DNA of 64,000 nucleotides from Rhodococcoides corynebacterioides NBRC 14404 (GCF_001894765.1 NZ_BCWV01000006.1:218630-282629), one strand, 5' to 3'. Positions 37,287-46,390 are shown, counted from the stretch's first letter. Numbers and translations are program-made. Notes: a model not told the origin generated them from the sequence alone.

Positions 37287-38440
37287 GGGCGTCCACCGAG
37301 CCGGTGTCCCCCGTCGCCGCTGCAGCCCCTGCCACCGCTGCAAGCCCTGCCACCGCACTGCCGGCCGATGCGGCACCGGACTCGATCACCCTCACCCTCA
37401 CGGTGCCCGGACTCGACTCCCTCCTCGCTCCGATCGACGGGGTGCTCGCCGAGCTGGGCCGCGGGGTCCTGCCGCCCGGCTCCGTGGACACCGTCCTCGC
37501 GGGCGGGGCGCAGGCCGCCGATGCCGTCGGCTCCTCGTTGCGCTCCGCTCTCGACGGGATCCCGTGGTCCGGTCCCGCCGCGACCGCGGCCGGTGAGGTG
37601 GTCGCCCGCGCCGCCGAGGCGGCGACGGCGCTGGCGCGGGAATCCGAGGCGTTGTCGGTGCTCGCCGGACGTGCCTGCGAGGTGGTGGCGCGGGGAACCG
37701 CGGAGGTGGAGGCGATCGCCGCCTCGTTCGTCGCTACCGCGGCGCCGCTGCTGCCGACCGCCGTGACTCCGGCCGGTGCCGCGGCACTGGCGGCACTGGC
37801 GCAGTCGGCCGTGACGGAGGCGGGTGCGGTCGCGGCGCGGGTGCGGGCCGAACTCGATGCGCTGGGCGCCGAGGTGTCGGCTCTGATCCCTCCGGTCGTG
37901 CCGGCGGTACCGGGGGCCTCGTCCGCCGTCACCGATGCCGAGCGGTTCCTGCGCGGCACGCTCGACCCGTCGCCGGCCGCTCCGGACGCCGGACCTGCCG
38001 ACTCGGCGCCCGGCCATCGGGCGTACGACCCCGCCGCGGGTGGAACGGGCCGCGAGGTCGTGCTCCCGGACGGGTCCACGGCGCTGGCACCGAACGCGCG
38101 GGCGGCCGAGGCCGTCCGCTTCGCCCTCGCGCAGCAGGGCACCCCGTACGTCTGGGGCGGCACCACGCCCGGCCAGGGCCTGGACTGCAGCGGCCTGACG
38201 CAGAGCGCGTACGGCCAGGCCGGGGTGGACATTCCCCGTCTCGCTGCCGAGCAGTCGGTCGGGAGCCCGGTGTCGGTGGAGAACCTGATGCCCGGAGATC
38301 TCGCGGTGTGGGACGGCCACGTCGCGATGGTGGTGGGCAACGGGCAACTGGTCGAGGCGGGTGATCCGGTGTCCGTGTCGCCCGTCCGAACCACCAACGC
38401 GGGCATGACCTTTCACGGGTTCTATCGACCCACGGAGTGA
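37283..38440 (+). CDS. NlpC/P60 peptidoglycan endopeptidase with helical N-terminal region
   Basis: A 385-residue protein. Residues about 30-225 are Ala-rich helices, partly reminiscent of type VII-associated folds. The C-terminal NlpC/P60 domain (about 265-385) has the catalytic Cys in GLDCSGLTQSAY and His in WDGHVAMVV. It should cut peptidoglycan stem peptides. It has no recognisable Sec signal peptide, yet the domain works outside the cell, so export by another route, probably with the coupled EspC-like partner, is inferred. The N-terminus contains an 18-bp near-perfect DNA duplication (37319-37354). Confidence 0.8.
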   Translation: MRASTEPVSPVAAAAPATAASPATALPADAAPDSITLTLTVPGLDSLLAPIDGVLAELGRGVLPPGSVDTVLAGGAQAADAVGSSLRSALDGIPWSGPAATAAGEVVARAAEAATALARESEALSVLAGRACEVVARGTAEVEAIAASFVATAAPLLPTAVTPAGAAALAALAQSAVTEAGAVAARVRAELDALGAEVSALIPPVVPAVPGASSAVTDAERFLRGTLDPSPAAPDAGPADSAPGHRAYDPAAGGTGREVVLPDGSTALAPNARAAEAVRFALAQQGTPYVWGGTTPGQGLDCSGLTQSAYGQAGVDIPRLAAEQSVGSPVSVENLMPGDLAVWDGHVAMVVGNGQLVEAGDPVSVSPVRTTNAGMTFHGFYRPTE

Positions 38441-38492
38441 GGCCTCGGTGCGCGGCCCGCCGCCGCTCGGGCGCTGAGATAGGCTCGCGCGC

Positions 38493-39803
38493 ATGGCACA
38501 GGACATCGTCCCGATCGAGCTCGGAGTCACCGCCGGCGACCTGGTCACCCTGTGGGCGCCGGAATGGCGCGAGGACGGCGAGGAGTGGGAAGCCTTCCTC
38601 GGCCGCGACGACGCCTTGTTCGCCTTCCCGTCGGTCGCCCACCTCGCGGCGTTCATCCGCGCCGACGACGACAACGATCTGGTCGACCACCCGCAGTGGC
38701 GCACGGTGCGAGCCCTGTCCGCCGAGCACATCGAGCCGGACGACGATCACGTGTACGACCTCGTCGGTGTCCCCGAGCTCGCGGCGGAGGAGCCGACCGA
38801 GGAGAACGTGATCGAGCTGGCCCGCGCGCTGGGGATGGCGCGCACCCTCGGTGAGGTCTGTGAGCTCGACACCGTCACGCGCTACTTCTCGGCGAACCAC
38901 CTCTTCGCGGTCCTCGGGCGCGGCGCCGACGCGTTCGTCGGCCGCGAGGGCAAGCAGCTGTGGAACCGCATCGGCGCGGCCCTGGCCACCGGGTGGGACG
39001 ACGTCCTGGACGAGATCGACGGCGTGCTCGTCACCCCCGAGGTCGACGACAAGGCGGTGGCGGATGCGGACGCCGAGATCGTCGCGGCCGCCGAGAACAT
39101 CGTCGACGCGGACGCACCCGACGAGACGGACGATCCCGACCTCGACGTCGAGCCCCGCACCGACGCCGCCGCGATTCCTGCCGTCGGCGGGGTGTCGGCG
39201 GACCGGGACGACGACTCGGAGGACGAACTCGACGACGAGGATCTCGACGAGGACGACTTCTGGGCCTCCGTCGGCATCGACCCCATTCGCATCATCACCG
39301 GCGAGAACACGTACTACACGCTGCGCTGCTACCTCGACGACGAGCCGATCTTCCTCGGGCGTTCGGGGGCGATCCTGGTGTTCACCAGTGAGCGGGCACT
39401 GGCGCGCTACCTGGCCGACGACCACGAACACGACCTCGCCTCCCTCGAGACGTACGACGACGTGCGGACCGCGGCCATCGACGGCTCTCTCGACGTCGTG
39501 GTGACCGACGAGAACGTCTACGTTCTGCCCGGGATCGCGGACGATCTGGCTCGCGGCCCCGAGGCCGTCGACGCCGATCAGCTCGATCTGGCCGTCGAAC
39601 TCGTCTCGGACGCAGCGGATTTCGCCGGGGACACTTCGGTCGAGGAAGCGCTGGCACCGTCCACCCCGCTGGGCTGGCTGGTGTCGGGGATTCTCGAGCC
39701 GACGCCCGGCCGGATGGCACCGAGCCCGCCGTTCGACGCCGAGGCGGAATCCTGGCGCGACCTCGAGCGGGAGTTCGAGACCCGGCTGCGCGTCACCACC
39801 TGA
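38493..39803 (+). CDS. Conserved hypothetical protein (Rv3311-like)
   Basis: A 436-residue acidic protein. It has two similar halves: LVTLWAPEWREDGEEWEAFLG with VAHLAAFIRADDDNDL is echoed by IFLGRSGAILVFTSERALARYLADDHEHDL in the C-terminal half. A strongly acidic, Asp/Glu-rich linker at about 225-255 joins them. I know of no function; the M. tuberculosis counterpart at this position is uncharacterised. There is no signal peptide or membrane helix. The repeated domain suggests an internally duplicated binding module. Confidence 0.7.
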   Translation: MAQDIVPIELGVTAGDLVTLWAPEWREDGEEWEAFLGRDDALFAFPSVAHLAAFIRADDDNDLVDHPQWRTVRALSAEHIEPDDDHVYDLVGVPELAAEEPTEENVIELARALGMARTLGEVCELDTVTRYFSANHLFAVLGRGADAFVGREGKQLWNRIGAALATGWDDVLDEIDGVLVTPEVDDKAVADADAEIVAAAENIVDADAPDETDDPDLDVEPRTDAAAIPAVGGVSADRDDDSEDELDDEDLDEDDFWASVGIDPIRIITGENTYYTLRCYLDDEPIFLGRSGAILVFTSERALARYLADDHEHDLASLETYDDVRTAAIDGSLDVVVTDENVYVLPGIADDLARGPEAVDADQLDLAVELVSDAADFAGDTSVEEALAPSTPLGWLVSGILEPTPGRMAPSPPFDAEAESWRDLEREFETRLRVTT

Positions 39804-39816
39804 CCGTCCTGCCTCA

Positions 39817-39874
39817 GCGCACACGAGTCGCACCGATCGACGGGATCCCACCCATCGGATCGACCTGTGTGCGC
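39817..39874. terminator. Candidate bidirectional hairpin between convergent genes
   Basis: A perfect 8-bp inverted repeat (39817-39824 and 39867-39874) encloses a 42-bp loop that itself contains a 5-bp inner stem. It lies between the convergent Rv3311-like gene and the lipase gene. The long loop makes the call tentative. Confidence 0.38.
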
Positions 39875-39891
39875 CAGGGCATGTCCGCCCG

Positions 39892-41118
39892 TCAGGCGCA
39901 GGTGGTCGCCGTCGGCGTTCCGGCGAACCGGTCGGCGAGGAACTGCGCGGCGTCCGCCTCGAAACGGGGGAACGCGTCCGTGTGGCTCGCCCCGTCGTAC
40001 TGGTGGTAGACGACGGGGACACCGCGATCGCAGTACTCCCCCGCCAGGTCCCGCACGTCCGCGGTGATCATGACCGAGTCGCCGGTGCCGTCGATGTCGC
40101 CCACCGCCAGAAACATCGGGATTCGCGGCGTCCCCGCGGTCCCCATGACGTTGTCGCCGACGGCGGCGACGACGGCAGGCACGTCCAGCAACGATCGGTA
40201 CGGCGGTCGCACCATCGCGGCGTCGGTCAACCCCGGATACGACGCGGCGAACCCGGCGATACAACGGTCCTGAACCTGCGCGGTCACGGTGCGCCCCTCC
40301 TCGGAGAGGAACGCGTCGGTGTCGAGTCCGTACGTGCGCTGGTAGGCGACGACGAGGGCCGGGATGACGCCCGCCCAACCGGCCGAGCCGCTGACGTAGG
40401 GCAGGTTGTGCGCGAGGTTCACGGGAAGTCCGCCGGCGGCCGCGCCCACCAGCGCGAGCTCCGGGGCATAGGTCGGCGCCACCTCCGCCCCCCACTGCGT
40501 GGGGACGGATCCGCCCGAGTAGCCGATCATGCCCACGGGTGTCGACGGCGGCAGGGACAGGAAGGACTGTGCGGCCCTGATGCCGTCCAGCGCGGCGTAG
40601 CCGGACTGTCGACCGATGGTCCATTCGGACTGCTCGCCCTCGTAGACCGGGACGACCACGGTGTAGCCCGCCGCGAGGTACCCGGTGATCAGGCCCTGCT
40701 CGATCACCGCAGTCTCGCTGGTGCCGCGACCGGTGAGAGTCCACGACGGATTGCAGTCGGGTCCGAGCCCGTCGTACGCCGTGTGGAAGGAGATCATTCG
40801 CGTCGGTCCGGGCACGAGTGGGCGGAGCACCGTCGCGACCGTCACGGCGGGGCGGTCCTGCTGATCGGTGGTGCGATAGAGCACCTGAGTGGACGCGATG
40901 GGCGTCGCGAGGCCGGGGGCACCGTAGGGCACCGGACGCGACCGCAGGATCTCCCCCGGCGCCCGATCGGTCAGCGGCGCGGACCACTCGCGAAACGGGT
41001 CGGTGGACGGAGGCGGCGGCGCGGCCGGCTGCGCCGCGACGGGGCCGAGACCCGTCGCGGTGGCAGCAGCCAGGACGAGGCCCACGACGAACGTTCGCAG
41101 AGCAGACGATGCGCGCAC
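39892..41118 (-). CDS. Secreted lipase-family alpha/beta hydrolase
   Basis: A 408-residue protein with a clear Sec signal peptide (RTFVVGLVLAAATATGLG, cleavage around AAQPAA). The nucleophile elbow is GYSGGS, with a candidate Asp in VGDIDGTGD and His in GASHTDAF, as in secretory lipases related to fungal LIP and mycobacterial homologues. It would hydrolyse lipids or esters outside the cell. Cys residues near PDCNPSW and at the C-terminus could form disulfides. It lies 25 bp upstream of the DUF2200 gene end on the same strand. Confidence 0.85.
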   Translation of the reverse strand: MRASSALRTFVVGLVLAAATATGLGPVAAQPAAPPPPSTDPFREWSAPLTDRAPGEILRSRPVPYGAPGLATPIASTQVLYRTTDQQDRPAVTVATVLRPLVPGPTRMISFHTAYDGLGPDCNPSWTLTGRGTSETAVIEQGLITGYLAAGYTVVVPVYEGEQSEWTIGRQSGYAALDGIRAAQSFLSLPPSTPVGMIGYSGGSVPTQWGAEVAPTYAPELALVGAAAGGLPVNLAHNLPYVSGSAGWAGVIPALVVAYQRTYGLDTDAFLSEEGRTVTAQVQDRCIAGFAASYPGLTDAAMVRPPYRSLLDVPAVVAAVGDNVMGTAGTPRIPMFLAVGDIDGTGDSVMITADVRDLAGEYCDRGVPVVYHQYDGASHTDAFPRFEADAAQFLADRFAGTPTATTCA

Positions 41119-41143
41119 GGCAGTCCTCGGGATCGGTGGGCGG

Positions 41144-41485
41144 TCAGGACCGCAGGATCTTCTCCATCGGGCGCCCCTTGGCCAGCTCGTCGATCAGCTT
41201 GTCCAGTCGGCGGATGTTCTGCATCAGCGGGTCCTCGACGTTCTCGACCCGCACCCCGCACACGGACCCCGTGACGAGGGGAGCGTTCGGATTGAGGTGC
41301 GCCGCGTCGAAGAAGTCGAGGAACGTGGTGTCCCGGTCGAGGTGACGCGTCAGCTCGTCGTCGTCGAATCCCGTGAGCCAGCGCAGGATCTCGTCGACCT
41401 CGGCCTTGGTTCGACCCTTCCGCTCCGCCTTGGTGACGTAGTGCGGATAGACCGAGGACACCGGAGTGGTGAAGACGCGATGCAC
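41144..41485 (-). CDS. DUF2200 family protein
   Basis: A 113-residue protein. Nearly the full length follows the DUF2200 pattern: [20 protein letters not shown], the central [10 protein letters not shown], and the end [20 protein letters not shown]. The GTG at 41485 is the only sensible start because the family begins about ten residues before SSVYP. The function is unknown. The gene is divergent from the amine oxidase gene, and the 226-bp gap contains a tandem repeat that may be an operator. Confidence 0.8.
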   Translation of the reverse strand: MHRVFTTPVSSVYPHYVTKAERKGRTKAEVDEILRWLTGFDDDELTRHLDRDTTFLDFFDAAHLNPNAPLVTGSVCGVRVENVEDPLMQNIRRLDKLIDELAKGRPMEKILRS

Positions 41486-41626
41486 CGCCCGAGTGTAGAT
41501 CCGCAGACCGCCGCCGGAAAGGGATGGCGAATCCCGGGCGGCACACGGCGAGACCTGTCGCAGACGTGGTGTCGATGCTCGTCGGGAGGCACCTCCGCCG
41601 TTCCCGACCGGCCGGCCAACGTTCAC

Positions 41627-41654
41627 CTACAGTGTAGAATCTACGGTGTAGAAT
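41627..41654 (+). promoter_or_regulatory. Tandem 14-bp repeat, candidate operator upstream of amine oxidase
   Basis: Two directly adjacent copies (41627-41640 and 41641-41654) follow the pattern CTACRGTGTAGAAT, differing only at one position (A or G). Each copy is itself an imperfect palindrome, CTACnnTGTAG-like. It lies 58 bp before the GTG of the amine oxidase gene. Its TAGA/TCTA-like half-sites resemble those in the elements at 44043 and 56719, but the relation is weaker. Confidence 0.5.
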
Positions 41655-41711
41655 AAATCTGGAAAGGCCCCGAGGAACAGCCCTCGCGGCCGACACAGGA
41701 GGACGAACGTC

Positions 41712-43067
41712 GTGAACGCCCGGAACGAGAAGGTCGACACCGTGGTCATCGGAGCCGGATTCGCCGGCCTGGCCGCAGCACGAGCACTGGCGGACGACGG
41801 CATCGGCGTCGTCGTGCTCGAGGCCCGCGACCGCGTCGGCGGCCGGGCCCACACGGTCCATCTCGACGACGGCACCTCCGTGGACGTCGGCGGGCAGTGG
41901 ATCGGTCCGACGCAGGACGCGATGTACGCGTTGGCCGCCGAGCACGGCGTGGAGACCTACCCACTGCCCGCGCACGGGGCCCCCGTCTACCGCGTGGGCG
42001 ACGCACTGCTGCACGAGCTCCCGGCGGGCGCGATCCGACTCCTCGACGAGTTCGACGCGCTGGCCGCCACCGTCGACACGCACGCCCCGTGGGATCACCC
42101 GCAGGCGACGGCACTCGACGCCCTCACCCTCCAGGCCTGGCTCGACACTCGGGACACAGGCACTCCCGACGAGAAGGCACTGGTCGGGCGCCTCCTCGCC
42201 GGCGGTCTGAAGACCGTGTCCGCCGGCGAGGCCTCCGTGCTGGATCTCGCGTTCTACGTGGCGAGCGGCCACGGTGTCGGCACGCTTCTCGACGCCGAGG
42301 GCGGGGCGCAGCAGGACCGCATCGTCGGCGGCCCGCACGCCGTCGCGGAGGCCATCGCCCGGTCGCTTCCGGCGGGCAGCGTGCGGCTGAACGAGCCCGT
42401 GCACGCCGTCGAGCTCGTCGACGACGTCGTCGTCGTGCACACCTCCGCCGGCACGCTTCGTGCCGATCACGTGATCGTCGCGATCCCGGCCGCCACCGTT
42501 CCGTCGGCGATCCGATTCACCCCGGACCTGCCCCTGCCCAAGCGACTGGCGCTCGGCCGCCTGCACGGCGGCATCGGCATCAAGACCAACCTGGTCTACG
42601 ACCGACCGTTCTGGCGCGACGCCGGATTGTCCGGGCAGAGCAACCATTCCGCCGGCGTGGTGACCGAGACCGCCGACGGCACCACCCCCGACGCCGTCGG
42701 CGGCGTCCTCACGGCGTTCGTGTACGGCGACGAGGCGATCGCCCTGCGCCGATTGTCGCCCGACGCCGCGGTCGACGCGATCGTCGAATCCCTCGCGGAC
42801 GTCTTCGGTCCGCAGGTGCGGGAGCATCGCGACGCGGTCACCCTGGACTGGGCCGACGAGCGCTGGACCGGAGGCTGCTTCTCGGCCGGATTCGGCGCAG
42901 GCGGACTCAGCCGCGTGGGAGAGGATCTGCGCCCCGCCGCCGGCCGCATCCATTTCGCCGGAACGGAGTACGCCCACACCTGGAACGGCTACTTCGAGGG
43001 CGCTGTCGGATCCGGTCGCGAGGCCGCCGCGGCGGTGGCCGCCGACCGTCGCGCAGCCGCAGCCTGA
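41712..43067 (+). CDS. Flavin-dependent monoamine oxidase
   Basis: A 451-residue flavoprotein amine oxidase. The FAD motif TVVIGAGFAGLAAARAL is at the N-terminus, followed by GGRAHTVHLDDG and GGQWIGPTQD. The C-terminal FAGTEYAHTWNGYFEGAV is the conserved FAD-contact block. RWTGGCFSAGFGAGG places a Cys where monoamine oxidases carry an 8-alpha-cysteinyl FAD, so covalent flavin is possible (inference). It oxidises primary or secondary amines to aldehydes with H2O2 release. It is close in type to putrescine and tyramine oxidases of Rhodococcus and Micrococcus. GTG at 41712 with CAGGAGG upstream. Confidence 0.85.
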   Translation: MNARNEKVDTVVIGAGFAGLAAARALADDGIGVVVLEARDRVGGRAHTVHLDDGTSVDVGGQWIGPTQDAMYALAAEHGVETYPLPAHGAPVYRVGDALLHELPAGAIRLLDEFDALAATVDTHAPWDHPQATALDALTLQAWLDTRDTGTPDEKALVGRLLAGGLKTVSAGEASVLDLAFYVASGHGVGTLLDAEGGAQQDRIVGGPHAVAEAIARSLPAGSVRLNEPVHAVELVDDVVVVHTSAGTLRADHVIVAIPAATVPSAIRFTPDLPLPKRLALGRLHGGIGIKTNLVYDRPFWRDAGLSGQSNHSAGVVTETADGTTPDAVGGVLTAFVYGDEAIALRRLSPDAAVDAIVESLADVFGPQVREHRDAVTLDWADERWTGGCFSAGFGAGGLSRVGEDLRPAAGRIHFAGTEYAHTWNGYFEGAVGSGREAAAAVAADRRAAAA

Positions 43068-43099
43068 TTCCTCGTCCGGGTGCTCGAGCCGGATGGGTG

Positions 43100-44026
43100 T
43101 CAGGACCGCGAGTTCCGGGCCGGGCGGTCGTCGACGATCAGTCCCTGCTGCATGACGGTGGCGACGAGCTCGCCGTCGCGCCCGAGGATGCTGCCGTGGG
43201 CGAGTCCGGATCGAGCCGTGTGGAACGGTGAATCCTGCACGTAGAGAAACCATTCCCCCGCGGTCACGTCGGCGTGGAACCACAGCGCGTGGTCCACGCT
43301 GGCGGTGCGCATGAGGTGGGCGGTCTCGAGGTCGCCGCGAGCGTGGCCGATGACGGGCAGCAGTGACCGGTCACTGGCGAAGGCGAGCATCGCGCGGTGC
43401 ACGTTCTGCGGTGCGCCCTCCGCCGGGGCGGTACGGAACCAGAAGGTGCGGTCGTCGGTCCCGTCGACGTAGCGGATGTCGACCGGACGCGAGGCAGTCC
43501 ACCAGTGTTCCCGTGCCGGCAGCTTGATGCCGTCCGCAGGCAGGCCGAGAGCCCGTCGGCGGTGCAGCGGTTCCAACGTGTCCGGCGCAGGCACGTCGAG
43601 CGGAACACTCGACGACGACGGGGTGCCGTGGGCTGCGGTCGTGCAGAACGTGATCGACAGTCGCGCGAGTTCGCGCCCGTCCTGACGAACGGCGGTCTCG
43701 CGGACCGAGAACGATCGGCCGTCCCTGATGCGGGACACCGTGTACTCGAGCGGACGCTCGTGCGTTCCGATGCGAAGGAACGAGCAGTGCAGCGAGTTCA
43801 CGACCCGATCGGAGTACTCGACCGTCTCGGTCGCGGCGAGGATCGACTGCGCCACCAGGTGCCCGCCGAAGGTGCGCTGGACGAAACCGCGCACCGGATG
43901 TCCCACGTAGGTGTCGGCGGCGCGCGCGCTCGCGTGCCGAACGACGGCCAACCGCTCGACCAGCGTGTCACGGTTGATCACACCGGGCTCGGACGTGTCG
44001 TCGCCGTCGGTCTCCCATTCGGTCAC
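43100..44026 (-). CDS. Acyl-CoA thioesterase, TesB (thioesterase II) family
   Basis: A 308-residue protein with the double-hotdog fold of TesB. The N-terminal hotdog has QRTFGGHLVAQSILAATET and SLHCSFLRIG, and the C-terminal one has SVDHALWFHAD and HTARSGLAHG, with the family's catalytic Asp and Gln/Thr region. It hydrolyses acyl-CoA to free acid and CoA. The GTG at 44026 has GGAGG five bases upstream; a frame that starts earlier crosses the divergent promoter and is rejected. It is divergent from the acyl-CoA synthetase gene, and both flank the operator-like element at 44043. Confidence 0.85.
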   Translation of the reverse strand: MTEWETDGDDTSEPGVINRDTLVERLAVVRHASARAADTYVGHPVRGFVQRTFGGHLVAQSILAATETVEYSDRVVNSLHCSFLRIGTHERPLEYTVSRIRDGRSFSVRETAVRQDGRELARLSITFCTTAAHGTPSSSSVPLDVPAPDTLEPLHRRRALGLPADGIKLPAREHWWTASRPVDIRYVDGTDDRTFWFRTAPAEGAPQNVHRAMLAFASDRSLLPVIGHARGDLETAHLMRTASVDHALWFHADVTAGEWFLYVQDSPFHTARSGLAHGSILGRDGELVATVMQQGLIVDDRPARNSRS

Positions 44027-44042
44027 GATGACCTCCCATCCT

Positions 44043-44078
44043 GATAGACAGTAGTCTATAGAGTGTGTAATGTACGTC
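44043..44078 (+). promoter_or_regulatory. Promoter with overlapping operator, shared with 56719-56754
   Basis: A 36-bp element with -35-like TAGACA (44045-44050), a 17-bp spacer and -10-like TAATGT (44068-44073), reading towards the acyl-CoA synthetase gene. The spacer holds the palindrome TCTATAGA (44055-44062), and ATAGACAGTAGTCTAT (44044-44059) is a perfect 6-4-6 inverted repeat across the -35. The reverse strand of 56719-56754 is identical at 30 of 36 positions. The GntR protein at 56884 is the obvious candidate binder. Confidence 0.6.
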
Positions 44079-44159
44079 ATGTCGGCCCAGTGGTGTGGTC
44101 CACCCCACCGCGCGACGCCGTCACGCCACCCCCGACCGCTGCTCGCAGGAGTTGAGCCC

Positions 44160-46322
44160 ATGACCGACCACCGCACAGACCGCTCGTTCGCCGAACGACT
44201 CATCGACCCGGCGTCCATCGCCATCGTCGGTGCCTCCGACGACCCGACGAAGACGACGGCTCGCCCGCAACAGTTCCTCGCGCAGGCCGGCTACCGAGGC
44301 AACGCCTACTTCGTCAATCCCCGACGCGAGACGGTGCAGGGCGCCAAGGCATGGCCGAGCCTCACCGCGCTGCCGGAGGTTCCCGAGCACGTCTACATCA
44401 TGACCGGCGCCGAGGCCGCGATCGCCGCGGTCGAGGAATGCGCCGCACTGGGCGTCACGGCCGCCACCGTGTTGTCCTCGGGCTTCGCGGAGGACGGCCC
44501 CGAGGGTGTCGAGCGCGAGGAGCGCCTGCGTGCCGCCGCCGCCGCGGGCTCCGTCCGCGTGATCGGCCCGAGCAGCCTCGGGGTGGTCAACCCCCGCACC
44601 GGCGTGATGCTCACCGGTAACGCCGCCTTCGGCGAGCCGAACATCCCGGCCGGCGGCATCTTCGTCGCCTCGCAGTCCGGCAGCGTCATCGGCTCCCTCG
44701 TCAGCCGCGCCCGCGGCCGCGGCATCGGTTTCGCCGGACTCGTCTCCACGGGCGGCGAGGCCGATCTGTCGCTCGGCGCTCTGTGCGAGTCGATGGTCGA
44801 CGATCCGGGTGTCACCTCCTTCGCCCTGTTCCTCGAATCACTCCGCCACTCCGAGGATCTCGCGTCCTTCGCCCGCGCCGCGGCAGCCGCCGGCAAACCC
44901 GTCGCGGTCTACAAGCTCGGCCGCTCCGACGAGGCCGCCGCGCTTTCGGTCTCGCACACCGGAGCCCTCGCCGGCGAGGACAGTGAATCCGAAGCCTTCT
45001 TCCGTGCTTGCGGATTCGCGCGCGTCTACACCTTCGAGTCCCTCGTGGAGGCGCCCGGACTGCTGCTCCGCGTCCCCACCTCCTCCACTCCCGTCTCGCC
45101 GCGCGTCGGCGTGGTGACCACCACCGGCGGCGGTGCCGCGATCATGGTCGACCAGCTCGCTCTCCACGGGTTGACGGTCGTCGGCCCGAGCGAAGACCTC
45201 GTGGCCATCATGGCGGAGCGCGGCGCACCGATCCCCCACAGCGGCATCGCCGATCTGGGTCTCGCCGGCGCGCGACACGACGTCGTCACCGCGGCACTCG
45301 ACGCCATGCAGAACAGCCGCGAGTTCGACCTGATCGTGTTCGTCATCGGATCCTCCGCTCGCCTCAATCCCGAATTGGCCGTGCAGGCGATCTCCGAACG
45401 CGGCGACCACGAGGTGCCCATCGTCGCCTTCGCCCTCCCCGAGGCCCCGGACGCCGCCGCGTTGCTGAACACCTCCGGCGTCCCGGCGTTCCGCACGCCC
45501 GAGTCCTGCGCCGACGTCATCGCCGCCACCTACCAGCGCGTCCCGGCCACCATCGGCGGCGGCACCCGATTCGCGGTGGACGCCGACGCCCCCACCGCGG
45601 TGCTCGACGAGCTCGAGTCGGGGCAGCTTCTCGGTCGGCTCGGAGTGGCGGTGAGCCCGTCCGTCGCGCTCGACACCGCGAGCCTGGCGGACGACGGCGT
45701 CGAGCTCGATCTCCCGTTCGACTACCCCGTCGTCGTCAAGGTGCTCTCGGACGAGGTTCCGCACAAGTCCGACGTCGGCGGAGTCGTCCTGAACGTCACC
45801 GACGCGGAGGGTGTCCGCGCCGCGGCGCGGCGCATCGTCGCGAACGTCGCCGACCACGCACCCCACGTCGTGGTCGACCGAGTGCTCGTGCAGCAGATGG
45901 CCTCTCGCGGTCTCGCCGACGCGCTGGTCGGCTACCGGGTCAGTCGCGACGTGGGTCCCATCGTCGTCCTCTCCACGGGCGGCGTGCTGGCCGAGATCTT
46001 CGCGGACTCGTCGATCAGGCTGGCGCCGGTCACCCGCGAGACCGCCCGCGAGATGATCGGCGAGGTGAAGGGACTGTCCGTGGTCACCGGGTACCGCGGC
46101 CTTCCCGAAGGGGACCTCGACGCTCTGGCCGACACCATCGTCGCCCTCTCCACCCTTGCCGTGTCGAACACCGAGGTGCTCGAGGCGGAACTGAACCCCG
46201 TGTCGGTGCAGCACCGGGGTCAGGGGGTTCTGGCGCTCGACGCGCTGGTTCGGACGGCGGTGTCCCGTGATCACCAGGCCGCCGCCCCGCGAACGGACGA
46301 CACGGTCGCTGCACAGAACTGA
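44160..46322 (+). CDS. Single-chain ADP-forming acyl-CoA synthetase (acetate--CoA ligase type)
   Basis: A 720-residue protein. The CoA-binding domain at the N-terminus has ASIAIVGASDDPTKT, the succinyl-CoA-ligase-like domains follow with the phosphohistidine loop SHTGALAGED, and the C-terminal ATP-grasp domain has DYPVVVKVLSDEVPHKSDVG. It would form or cleave an acyl-CoA thioester using ATP/ADP with a His-phosphate intermediate. The ATG at 44160 with AGGAG upstream is preferred to a start 90 bp earlier. It is divergent from the TesB gene. The substrate is unknown; it probably activates the carboxylate handled by the downstream beta-oxidation-type operon (inference). Confidence 0.88.
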   Translation: MTDHRTDRSFAERLIDPASIAIVGASDDPTKTTARPQQFLAQAGYRGNAYFVNPRRETVQGAKAWPSLTALPEVPEHVYIMTGAEAAIAAVEECAALGVTAATVLSSGFAEDGPEGVEREERLRAAAAAGSVRVIGPSSLGVVNPRTGVMLTGNAAFGEPNIPAGGIFVASQSGSVIGSLVSRARGRGIGFAGLVSTGGEADLSLGALCESMVDDPGVTSFALFLESLRHSEDLASFARAAAAAGKPVAVYKLGRSDEAAALSVSHTGALAGEDSESEAFFRACGFARVYTFESLVEAPGLLLRVPTSSTPVSPRVGVVTTTGGGAAIMVDQLALHGLTVVGPSEDLVAIMAERGAPIPHSGIADLGLAGARHDVVTAALDAMQNSREFDLIVFVIGSSARLNPELAVQAISERGDHEVPIVAFALPEAPDAAALLNTSGVPAFRTPESCADVIAATYQRVPATIGGGTRFAVDADAPTAVLDELESGQLLGRLGVAVSPSVALDTASLADDGVELDLPFDYPVVVKVLSDEVPHKSDVGGVVLNVTDAEGVRAAARRIVANVADHAPHVVVDRVLVQQMASRGLADALVGYRVSRDVGPIVVLSTGGVLAEIFADSSIRLAPVTRETAREMIGEVKGLSVVTGYRGLPEGDLDALADTIVALSTLAVSNTEVLEAELNPVSVQHRGQGVLALDALVRTAVSRDHQAAAPRTDDTVAAQN

Positions 46323-46326
46323 CGGT

Positions 46327-46378
46327 CGACACGCCGAAGGCCGGCCACCGAATTCGGTGGCCGGCCTTCGGCGTGTCG
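46327..46378. terminator. Bidirectional terminator, perfect 52-bp palindrome
   Basis: The 52 bp form a perfect inverted repeat with 26-bp arms and no loop bases in DNA form. It sits in the 68-bp gap between the converging acyl-CoA synthetase gene (ends 46322) and the SDR gene (ends 46391), starting 4 bp after the former's stop. Symmetry means it can stop transcription from both sides. Confidence 0.8.
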
Positions 46379-46390
46379 CTCGCGGTGCGG

